This document shows, piece by piece, positions 1-5,498 of a DNA stretch of 5,498 nt. Numbering within the stretch: the stretch's first letter is position 1; each line of letters opens with the position of its first letter. This DNA is from an uncultured Peptococcaceae bacterium (GTDB lineage: Bacteria; Bacillota; Dehalobacteriia; UBA4068; UBA4997). The DNA lies in the NCBI GenBank assembly GCA_947626615.1, contig CANQSW010000093.1:1-5498 (forward strand), in the 5' to 3' direction. The position numbers and the translations under genes were made by a program. The notes under the pieces were generated by a model. The model was not told the origin of the DNA. It did no database searches and was given only the letters and a program-made list of their open reading frames with translations.

Positions 1-694
1 GTTTGCCAAAAGTATGCTGACGTATCTGGCGGTGGTCGGCGTCAGCTGCGGTATCGTGGCGCTTGCCGACCTTGGCACCGGCATCGTTATGGGTATCACG
101 GCCGTGCTGCTGCTGGTGATCGGCGGTATGCCGCTGCGTTATCTGTTCGCCCTGTTCGCCTGCGGGCTGGCCGGTCTTTTTGTCATGATCGCTCCGCCGC
201 AATACCACTATCGTATAAAACGTCTCACCAGCTTTCTTAATCCCTGGGCCGATTATTACGGCGACGGCTATCAGGTGGTGCAGTCGCTGCTGGCTATCGG
301 CTCGGGCGGGTTGACGGGCGTGGGCCTTGGCAACGGCGGCGCCAAATGGTTCTATCTGCCGCAGCGCCACACCGACTTCATCTTTGCTATTCTGGTGGAG
401 GAGGGCGGGCTTTTGGCGGGTCTGCTGCTGTTGCTGCTGTTTTTGGCGTTCACCTGGCGCGGGCTCACTATCGCCATGTGGGTGAAGGACAAATTCGGGC
501 GGCTGCTGGCGGCCGGCCTTACGCTGATGATCACCGTGCAGGCGCTGGTCAATATGGCGATCGCGCTCGGCATGCTGCCCGTTACGGGCATCACGCTGCC
601 GTTTATCAGCTACGGCGGCACGTCGCTGGTGATATCGCTGGCGGCGGTGGGCGTGCTGCTGAATATTTCCAAATCAGCCAAAAAGAACCCGTGA
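1..694 (+). CDS. ftsW: FtsW/SpoVE-type SEDS glycosyltransferase, 3' part only
   Basis: The reading frame is already open at base 2, so the gene begins before the window; the ATG at 14 is an internal Met, not the start. The visible part is about 230 residues and ends at TGA 692-694. It shows around six hydrophobic segments and one large outer loop. Family hallmarks are DLGTG early on, HTDFIFA (the Asp codon at 374-376 is the equivalent of the catalytic Asp of SEDS proteins) and, near the end, LPFISYGGTSL at about 596-628. SEDS proteins polymerise lipid II into glycan strands at the membrane together with a class B PBP. RodA and SpoVE share these motifs; I call FtsW because the gene sits directly before murG in a dcw cluster. 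The tail after the last membrane segment is short and lysine-rich. The spacing to murG is 34 nt, consistent with one transcript. Confidence 0.95.
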   Translation, partial: FAKSMLTYLAVVGVSCGIVALADLGTGIVMGITAVLLLVIGGMPLRYLFALFACGLAGLFVMIAPPQYHYRIKRLTSFLNPWADYYGDGYQVVQSLLAIGSGGLTGVGLGNGGAKWFYLPQRHTDFIFAILVEEGGLLAGLLLLLLFLAFTWRGLTIAMWVKDKFGRLLAAGLTLMITVQALVNMAIALGMLPVTGITLPFISYGGTSLVISLAAVGVLLNISKSAKKNP

Positions 695-728
695 TCCAGA
701 TAAACAAAGCGAAATCGAGTTGATACGA

Positions 729-1862
729 ATGCGCGTAATGATCAGCGGCGGCGGCACGGGCGGCCACATATACCCGGCGCTCAGCATCGCCGAGGCGCTG
801 CGGGGCCAATACCCCGATTGCGAGATATTATACGTCGGCGCGGCGGACGGCATGGAACACAAGCTGGCCGCCGCGGCCGGCTATGCTTTTTTGCCGGTGA
901 GCGTGGCGGGCTTTTCGTCCAAAAACCCCTTTAAGATAGCGGGGGTGCTGGCCAAAAACGCGCTCGGCGTGGCCGAGGCCAGAAAAGCCGTTAAACGCTT
1001 TCGGCCGGATTTGGCCGTGGGCACGGGCGGTTACGCCTGCGGGCCGCTGCTGCTGGCGGCGGCGGAGCTTGGCGTCCCCACGCTGCTGCACGAGCAAAAC
1101 GCGATAATGGGCAAGACCAACCGCATTTTGAGCGATAAGGTCACGCGGCTCTGCCTGACCTTCCCGATCAAGGACCTGCCGCCCGAGGTGACGGCGCGCG
1201 CCGTGCTGACGGGCCTGCCCGTGCGCCAGGCGATACTAGACGCGGGAAAAGACGCGGGGCGGCGGGCTCTGGGCCTGGCCGCTGATAAGCCCGTGCTGCT
1301 TTTAACGGGCGGCAGCCAGGGCGCCAGGCATTTGAACCAGGCGCTGGCCTCTCTCTGGCGGGAGCTGCTGGAGAAGGGCGTGCAGATAGTGCATATCTGC
1401 GGCGAAAAGCTGTTTGAGGAGACGGCGCTGCTGGCGCGGGAGCAGGGGCTTTGCTGCGAGCAGCCCCAGGCGGGCGAGCTGCCTAAAGCCAAGGGCGGTT
1501 TTCTGCTGCTGCCGTATCTCGACCACATGGAATACGCGATGAGCGCCTGCGACGTCGTGGTGGCGCGGGCCGGGGCGTCTTTTCTGGCCGAGCTTTCGGC
1601 GATCGGGCGGGCGGCGGTGCTGGTGCCGTATCCCTTTGCCGCCGGCAATCATCAGGCTTATAACGCGCAGGCCTTCGCGGAAGCGGGCGCGGCGCTGGTC
1701 ATAGAAGACGCGGCGCTGGCGGCGGCGACTTTGCGCGACGCTTTACAAAAAGCGCTCTTTGATATACAATTAAACCAAAGCATGGCGCGGGCTTCGGCGG
1801 CGCTGGGGCATCGCGACGCGGCGGCCAAGATACTGGCGGCGGCCGCGGCGATCATCGCCTGA
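729..1862 (+). CDS. murG: UDP-GlcNAc:lipid I GlcNAc transferase (MurG)
   Basis: MurG transfers GlcNAc from UDP-GlcNAc to undecaprenyl-PP-MurNAc-pentapeptide (lipid I), making lipid II on the inner face of the membrane. From ATG 729 the protein has 377 residues, within the usual MurG range. The N-terminal glycine loop GGGTGGH is at residues 7-13, GTGGY at 98-102 and HEQN at 121-124. The second domain carries GGSQGA at 194-199, RAGASFLAEL at 280-289 and NHQ at 307-309, all typical of the UDP-GlcNAc-binding half of this GT-B fold family. An in-frame TTG at 720 would add three residues. I prefer ATG 729 because it gives the family-typical MRVMISGGGTGG beginning, and the only SD-like bases (GAG, 717-719) are 9 nt upstream of it but touch the TTG. 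The SD is weak, so expression may depend on readthrough from ftsW. The C-terminus is Ala-rich. Confidence 0.97.
   Translation: MRVMISGGGTGGHIYPALSIAEALRGQYPDCEILYVGAADGMEHKLAAAAGYAFLPVSVAGFSSKNPFKIAGVLAKNALGVAEARKAVKRFRPDLAVGTGGYACGPLLLAAAELGVPTLLHEQNAIMGKTNRILSDKVTRLCLTFPIKDLPPEVTARAVLTGLPVRQAILDAGKDAGRRALGLAADKPVLLLTGGSQGARHLNQALASLWRELLEKGVQIVHICGEKLFEETALLAREQGLCCEQPQAGELPKAKGGFLLLPYLDHMEYAMSACDVVVARAGASFLAELSAIGRAAVLVPYPFAAGNHQAYNAQAFAEAGAALVIEDAALAAATLRDALQKALFDIQLNQSMARASAALGHRDAAAKILAAAAAIIA
1742..1770 (+). promoter_or_regulatory. Putative sigma-A/sigma-70 promoter inside murG, before murC
   Basis: TTTACA (1742-1747, five of six matches to TTGACA) is followed after exactly 17 nt by TACAAT (1765-1770, five of six matches to TATAAT). 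It lies in an AT-rich patch of otherwise GC-rich coding DNA. A start near 1777 would give a murC leader of roughly 115 nt. The call rests on hexamer match and spacing only. Confidence 0.45.
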
Positions 1863-1873
1863 GCGTCCGGCCC

Positions 1874-1882
1874 GGAGAGGGG
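1874..1882 (+). promoter_or_regulatory. Ribosome binding site of murC
   Basis: GGAGAGGGG ends 8 nt before the TTG at 1891. This strong purine-rich SD at normal distance is the main reason to accept a TTG start for murC, since no ATG or GTG in that frame gives a family-typical N-terminus. Confidence 0.8.
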
Positions 1883-1890
1883 AAATCGTT

Positions 1891-3273
1891 TTGTTCACAT
1901 ATAAACACGTGCATTTTGTCGGCATCGGCGGTATCGGTATGAGCGCTCTTGCCCGTATTCTGGCGGGCTGGGGCGTAAAATGCTCCGGCTCGGACGTGGC
2001 GCTGACCAAGCTGACCGACAGCTTGGCCGCTATGGGGGTGGAGATACGGCAGGGCCACGCGGCGGTCAATTTGGCGGCCGACGTCGATCTGCTGGTCTAT
2101 TCCTCCGTCATCAAGCCGGACAACCCGGAATACGCGGAGGCGGCCCGGCGCGGTATCACTATCTTCTGCCGGGCGGAGCTTCTGGCCGAAATGCTGAAAA
2201 TGCGGCGCGGCATCGCCGTGGCCGGGGCGCACGGCAAAACGACGACGACTGGTATGCTCGGCACGGCCCTGCTGGAGATGCGGCAGCAGCCGACCATCGT
2301 GGTGGGCGGCGTGCTTTCCTCTATCGGCACGAACTCCTGCTGGGGCGGCGGTGAATATCTGGTGGCCGAGGCGGACGAGAGCGACGGCTCTTTCCTGCTG
2401 CTGCCGGCTAAGGTGGCCGTCGTCACCAACATAGAAAACGATCATCTGGATCATTACGGCACGATGGCGAACCTGACGGCGGCTTTCCGCCAATTTATCG
2501 AGCAGATACCGGCGGACGGTCTGGCCGTGCTGGGGCTGGACAGCCCCGTGGTGGCCTCGCTGCTGCCGGAGCTGAGCGCGCCTTACGTGACGTTTGCGCT
2601 GGCCGACCCGGCGGCGGATTATTATGCGGGCGAGATCACCTACACCGATTTTGGCACGCGCTTTGCCGTGCTGCATCGGGGCGAGCTGCTGGGCGAGGCG
2701 GAGCTGGCCGTCCCCGGCGATTATAACGTGAAAAACGCGCTGGCCGCTATCGCCACGCTGCACAGCCTGGGCTTTGAGTTCGCCGCTGTCGCGGCCGGGC
2801 TGGCGGCCTTCCACGGCACGGGGCGGCGCTTTGAGCTGCTGGCGGAAAACGCGGCGCGTCATATCCGCGTCTACGACGATTACGCCCACCACCCGAGCGA
2901 GATAAAAGCCCTGCTGGCGGGGGCGCGTCACGTGGCCAAGCAGCGTCTGGTGGTGGTATTCCAGCCGCACCGCTACACCCGCACCCAGCTTTTGTTCGAA
3001 GAATTTGCCGGGGCTTTCGGCGCGGCGGACGTTTTGATATTGAACGAGATCTGCCCGGCGTTCGAGCCGCCTATCCCCGGCGTCACTTCGGCGGCGCTGG
3101 CCGAGGCCGTGCGCGCGAAAGAGCCGCAGCTGCCGGTCTATTACGCGCCGGACGAAGCGGCCGTGCTGCAAACTCTCGCCCAGGTGGTGCAAGACGGCGA
3201 TCTGGTGCTGAACGTCGGCGCGGGCACTATTCGGCGTATCGGCGAAGCCTACGCGGCCACGGTCAGGGGGTGA
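1891..3273 (+). CDS. murC: UDP-N-acetylmuramate--L-alanine ligase (MurC)
   Basis: MurC is the cytoplasmic ATP-dependent ligase that attaches the first stem-peptide residue, normally L-Ala, to UDP-MurNAc. The 460-residue protein has the three Mur ligase domains. The N-terminal UDP-binding domain has GIGGIGMS at residues 11-18. The central ATPase has the P-loop GAHGKTTTT at 112-120 (Lys116), EADESDGS at 160-167 and NIENDHLDH at 180-188. The C-terminal domain has DDYAHHP at 329-335 and FQPHRYTRT at 357-365. The DDYAHHP motif and the glycine-rich start distinguish MurC from MurD, MurE and MurF. TTG 1891 is chosen because of the SD at 1874-1882 and because it gives an N-terminus (MFTYKHVHFVGIGGIG) like other MurC proteins. 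Small oddities are ICPAFE at about 387-392, where many homologues have IYPAGE or similar, and GAGTI near the end, where GAGDI is usual. Its stop codon overlaps the GTG start of murB. Confidence 0.98.
   Translation: MFTYKHVHFVGIGGIGMSALARILAGWGVKCSGSDVALTKLTDSLAAMGVEIRQGHAAVNLAADVDLLVYSSVIKPDNPEYAEAARRGITIFCRAELLAEMLKMRRGIAVAGAHGKTTTTGMLGTALLEMRQQPTIVVGGVLSSIGTNSCWGGGEYLVAEADESDGSFLLLPAKVAVVTNIENDHLDHYGTMANLTAAFRQFIEQIPADGLAVLGLDSPVVASLLPELSAPYVTFALADPAADYYAGEITYTDFGTRFAVLHRGELLGEAELAVPGDYNVKNALAAIATLHSLGFEFAAVAAGLAAFHGTGRRFELLAENAARHIRVYDDYAHHPSEIKALLAGARHVAKQRLVVVFQPHRYTRTQLLFEEFAGAFGAADVLILNEICPAFEPPIPGVTSAALAEAVRAKEPQLPVYYAPDEAAVLQTLAQVVQDGDLVLNVGAGTIRRIGEAYAATVRG
3265..3270 (+). promoter_or_regulatory. 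Possible ribosome binding site of murB within the murC end
   Basis: AGGGGG abuts the GTG at 3270 and is too close to serve it normally. It lies 8 nt before an in-frame TTG at 3279, a normal SD distance. It therefore either supports the TTG as the true start, or initiation at GTG occurs by coupling to murC termination. Confidence 0.45.
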
Positions 3274-4241
3274 GGCGTTTGCGGCAAAATAAAACAAAAC
3301 CGGTCAAGAGGATATGTGCGCTGCCCAAGGCCCTGCTTGCGGCCTTCGGCGGCGTTGTCGTGCCTATGGCCGATATGCGGCAGTATACGTCCTGGCGCAT
3401 TGGCGGCGCGGCGGACTGGCTGCTGGAGCCTGCCTCCGAGCAGGACGTTCTGCTGGTGCTGGAGACGGCGGCCCGCTATGGCATACCGCTCACGCTTATA
3501 GGGCGCGGCACCAACCTGCTGGTCTCCGACGACGGTATCGAGGGCATCGTGCTGCGTATCGGCAGCGCGTTCGATAAAATAGAATTTCTGCCGGAGGGCC
3601 GCGTGCGGGCGGGGGCCGGCGTGCTGCTGGCCGCGCTTTCCCGCCGCACGGCGGAGCGGGGGCTGACGGGCCTAGAGTGGGCCTGCGGCATACCCGGCAA
3701 TCTGGGCGGCGCGCTTTTTATGAACGCGGGGGCCTACGGCGGCAGTATGTCCGCCGTTGTAACCGAGGCGCGTTTTGCTGCATATACTGACGCAAAAGCA
3801 AAAAAGGCGGTTCTGGAAACTGTCTCCGGCGAGCGTCTGCGGTTCGGTTATCGCAGCGGCTGCGTGAGCGAGGGCAGAGTGGCGCTGGCGGCGACCCTGC
3901 AGCTGGCGCCCGGCGACGCCGCGGCCTCTCTGGCGCAGATCGAGCAGACCATTGCCGAGCGGGCCAAGAACCAGCCTTTGGAATACCCCTCCGCCGGCAG
4001 CGTTTTCCGCAACCCGGACGGCTCGCACGCCGGCTATCTGGTGGAGACGGCCGGCTGCAAAGGTATGCGCTGCGGCGGGGCGGAAGTTTCCGCCAAACAC
4101 GGCAATTTCATCATCAACACCGGCGGGGCCAGGGCCCAAGACGTGCTGTGCCTGATCGAGCAGGTGCGGCAGACGGTGCTGATAAAGACCGGGTATAAGC
4201 TGGAGACCGAAGTGCGCCTGCTGGGGAGGTATTCCGACTAG
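3270..4241 (+). CDS. murB: UDP-N-acetylenolpyruvoylglucosamine reductase (MurB)
   Basis: MurB is the FAD-containing, NADPH-dependent reductase that converts UDP-GlcNAc-enolpyruvate to UDP-MurNAc in the cytoplasm. From GTG 3270 it has 323 residues. The FAD domain shows YTSWRIGG at 39-46, GRGTNLL at 78-84, GIPGNLGG at 140-147 and NAGAYGG at 152-158. The substrate domain has GYR at 193-195, GSVFRNP at 243-249 (Ser244 is the likely proton donor, equivalent to E. coli Ser229) and the conserved Glu314 in ETEVRLLG. Length and motifs fit the shorter type II MurB found in many Gram-positives. The start is uncertain: GTG 3270 gives a 4-nt overlap with murC, while TTG 3279 has better SD spacing. Either way the N-terminus is a basic extension somewhat longer than in B. 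subtilis MurB. A Lys/Ala-rich segment at about residues 173-182 appears inserted and is locally A-rich in DNA. Confidence 0.97.
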   Translation: MRRLRQNKTKPVKRICALPKALLAAFGGVVVPMADMRQYTSWRIGGAADWLLEPASEQDVLLVLETAARYGIPLTLIGRGTNLLVSDDGIEGIVLRIGSAFDKIEFLPEGRVRAGAGVLLAALSRRTAERGLTGLEWACGIPGNLGGALFMNAGAYGGSMSAVVTEARFAAYTDAKAKKAVLETVSGERLRFGYRSGCVSEGRVALAATLQLAPGDAAASLAQIEQTIAERAKNQPLEYPSAGSVFRNPDGSHAGYLVETAGCKGMRCGGAEVSAKHGNFIINTGGARAQDVLCLIEQVRQTVLIKTGYKLETEVRLLGRYSD

Positions 4242-4253
4242 CCTCGGGAGGCT
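4240..4253 (+). promoter_or_regulatory. Short hairpin covering the murB stop and murA SD
   Basis: AGCCT (4240-4244) and AGGCT (4249-4253) are perfect reverse complements around the four-base loop CGGG. The 5' arm includes the last two bases of the murB TAG stop. The loop and 3' arm contain the murA SD. A ribosome ending murB would open it, so translational coupling is plausible. The stem is only 5 bp, so its effect may be small. Confidence 0.35.
4246..4251 (+). promoter_or_regulatory. Ribosome binding site of murA
   Basis: GGGAGG lies 7 nt before ATG 4259, the best SD and start pair in the window. It fixes the murA start. Confidence 0.85.
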
Positions 4254-4258
4254 TGCCT

Positions 4259-5498
4259 ATGAGCATTTTGGCGCAGGAAGCCGTTTTGGTGCAAGGGCCG
4301 AACCGGCTGGAGGGCGAAGTGCGGATCAGCGGCGCGAAGAACGCCGTGCTGCCGCTTATGGCGGCGTCGCTTTTATCCGGCGGCGTATGTACGATACGTA
4401 ACGTGCCGCGGCTGGACGACGTTTTGGTCATGCTCTCGGTGCTGCGGGAGCTTGGCGTGCAGGCCGAGTTCGACGCGGCCACGTTGCGGCTGGATTGCCG
4501 TAGACTTCGCCCGGTCGCGGTAGACCCGCAGGTTTTGGGGCGGATACGCGCGTCCAATCTTATCCTTGGGCCGATGCTGGCCCGCTTCAAGGAAGCGGAG
4601 ATCGGGGCCTGCGGCGGCTGTTCGATCGGTTTAAGGCCGCTGGATCTGCATTTTGCGGCGCTGGAGGCGCTGGGGGCGAAAATACTCCCGCTGGAGGGCG
4701 GCTATTTCGCCTTTGCGCGGGAGCTGAAAGGCGCGCGGGTGACTCTGCCTTTCCCCAGCGTCGGAGCGACGGAGAACCTGCTGCTGGCGGCGGCGCTGGC
4801 GCAGGGCCAAACGCTGCTCTGCGGCGCGGCAGCGGAACCGGAGATCGTGGAGCTGGCAAACTTTATCAACGCCATGGGCGGCAAGATAAGCGGCGCTGGC
4901 AGCCGCACTATTAGTATCGAGGGCGTAAAGAGCCTGCACGGCGCAACCTATACCGTGATGCCGGACCGTATCGAAACGGGCACGTATCTTTTGGCGGGCG
5001 CGCTCTGCGGCGGCGAGGTGTTGCTCTCCGGCGCGCGGGCGGAGGAATTGAAGGCCCTGCTGCAGGCGCTGGAGGCCATGGGCGCAAATTACCGCGCGCT
5101 GCACGACGGCCTGGTCGTGCGCGGCGGGCAGCTTAAGGCCGTGAACGTCGCCACTGCGCCGTATCCGGGCTTTCCGACCGATTTGCAGCCGCTGCTGACG
5201 GCGGCGCTCTGTACGGCGAAGGGCCGCTCTACCGTGCGCGAGACGATTTTTGAGAACCGCTTTGCCTACGCGGCGGAGCTGAAAAAAATGGGCGCGGCTA
5301 TACAAATCCGCTCCGATTGTGCTATAATAGACGGAGTTCCGGCGCTGACCGGGGCAAAGATCGCCGCTAAAGACCTGCGGGGCGGGGCGGCGCTGGTGCT
5401 GGCGGCGCTGGCGGCGGCGGGCGAGAGCGTTATCTCCGGCGCGGCCTATATAGACCGCGGTTATCAGGAGCTGATACCGCAGCTGGCGGCGCTGGGCG
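4259..5498 (+). CDS. murA: UDP-GlcNAc 1-carboxyvinyltransferase (MurA), lacking the last codons
   Basis: MurA transfers enolpyruvate from PEP to the 3'-OH of UDP-GlcNAc, the first committed step of peptidoglycan synthesis, and is the fosfomycin target. The frame runs open from ATG 4259 to the window edge, giving 413 codons. By comparison with E. coli MurA (419 residues) only about 10 residues are missing. Visible family residues are Lys27-Asn28 in SGAKN, catalytic Cys121 in GGCSIG followed by RPLDLH, PSVGATEN starting about 166, DRIETGTY, Asp308 in FPTDLQ, Arg374 in DLRGG and Arg400 in IDRGY. Retention of Cys121 (not Asp) predicts a fosfomycin-sensitive type of active site. The residue three before it is Cys118, where most homologues have Pro. 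Many Bacillota carry two MurA paralogues; position after murB in the dcw cluster suggests the cell-wall-cluster copy, but the window cannot show whether a second exists. Confidence 0.97.
   Translation, partial: MSILAQEAVLVQGPNRLEGEVRISGAKNAVLPLMAASLLSGGVCTIRNVPRLDDVLVMLSVLRELGVQAEFDAATLRLDCRRLRPVAVDPQVLGRIRASNLILGPMLARFKEAEIGACGGCSIGLRPLDLHFAALEALGAKILPLEGGYFAFARELKGARVTLPFPSVGATENLLLAAALAQGQTLLCGAAAEPEIVELANFINAMGGKISGAGSRTISIEGVKSLHGATYTVMPDRIETGTYLLAGALCGGEVLLSGARAEELKALLQALEAMGANYRALHDGLVVRGGQLKAVNVATAPYPGFPTDLQPLLTAALCTAKGRSTVRETIFENRFAYAAELKKMGAAIQIRSDCAIIDGVPALTGAKIAAKDLRGGAALVLAALAAAGESVISGAAYIDRGYQELIPQLAALG
5299..5328 (+). promoter_or_regulatory. Putative extended -10 promoter inside the 3' end of murA
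   Basis: TGCTATAAT at 5320-5328 is a perfect -10 hexamer (5323-5328) with the TGn extension. TATACA at 5299-5304, 18 nt upstream, matches the -35 consensus at four of six positions. It points downstream, where ftsQ/divIB, ftsA and ftsZ would be expected. The call rests on sequence match alone. Confidence 0.4.

Noticed and set aside
346..723. A 125-codon plus-strand frame overlapping the end of ftsW and the murG gap
   Set aside because: Its product is Gly/Ala/Arg/His-rich with no motif, and it lies over the conserved FtsW C-terminal half. It is an out-of-frame shadow.
826..832. TATTAT on the plus strand and TATAAT on the minus strand early in murG
   Set aside because: Neither has a -35 match at 17 nt, and the minus-strand copy lacks a TGn extension.
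1866..1876. TCCG-GCC-CGGA inverted repeat just before the murC SD
   Set aside because: A four-base stem with a three-base loop that touches only the edge of the SD is too weak to call a regulator or terminator.
1852..3297. A 481-codon open frame on the minus strand covering all of murC
   Set aside because: It mirrors murC exactly, and its product is an Arg/Gln/His-rich sequence with no recognisable motif. Long antisense frames are expected in GC-rich genes, while murC has all its family motifs.
3757..3788. TTGTAA and TATACT as a possible promoter inside murB
   Set aside because: The spacing is 20 nt, too long for a sigma-A promoter, and no better -35 lies at 16-18 nt.
5282..5288. Run of seven A in murA as a possible frameshift site
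   Set aside because: It is not in the X-XXY-YYZ phase because the preceding base is G, and the frame is intact MurA on both sides. It is at most a spot for sequencing or transcription slippage.
4631..5305. A 224-codon minus-strand frame inside murA, and a similar one at 1031-1648 inside murG
   Set aside because: Both are low-complexity, basic antisense shadows of well-supported genes, with no family motif.
1..5498. A novel defence, mobile or biosynthetic system
   Set aside because: Every long stretch is accounted for by five conserved cell wall genes on one strand, with gaps of at most 34 nt. There are no direct repeats, integrase-like genes or composition breaks large enough to suggest inserted DNA.

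Overview
The window is an ordinary stretch of a bacterial division and cell wall (dcw) cluster, all on the + strand. It holds the 3' part of ftsW, then complete murG, murC and murB, then murA lacking only its last few codons. Coding density is very high: the gaps are 34, 28 and 17 nt, and murC and murB overlap by 4 nt if the GTG start is used. No RNA gene, mobile element, CRISPR array or clear terminator is visible, and no stretch over 300 bases lacks a gene.

The DNA is GC-rich (about 60-65% by eye) with fairly uniform codon use. The order ftsW-murG-murC-murB-murA, strong Shine-Dalgarno sequences and TTG/GTG starts suggest a GC-rich member of the Bacillota, such as Negativicutes or a Peptococcaceae-like Clostridia. 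This is an inference from gene order and protein motifs; I cannot name a genus.

The genes serve one pathway. MurA adds enolpyruvate to UDP-GlcNAc and MurB reduces it to UDP-MurNAc. MurC adds the first stem amino acid (normally L-Ala). MurG later adds GlcNAc to lipid I to give lipid II, and FtsW polymerises lipid II into septal glycan at the division site. ftsQ/divIB, ftsA and ftsZ would be expected downstream, but the window ends before them.

I do not see a previously undescribed system here. The points worth a second look are small: two promoter-like sequences inside genes (the 3' ends of murG and murA), a short hairpin joining the murB stop codon to the murA ribosome binding site, a dnaX-type slippery heptamer in a locally A-rich insertion of murB, and a Cys-Gly-Gly-Cys motif at the MurA active site where a proline is usual.
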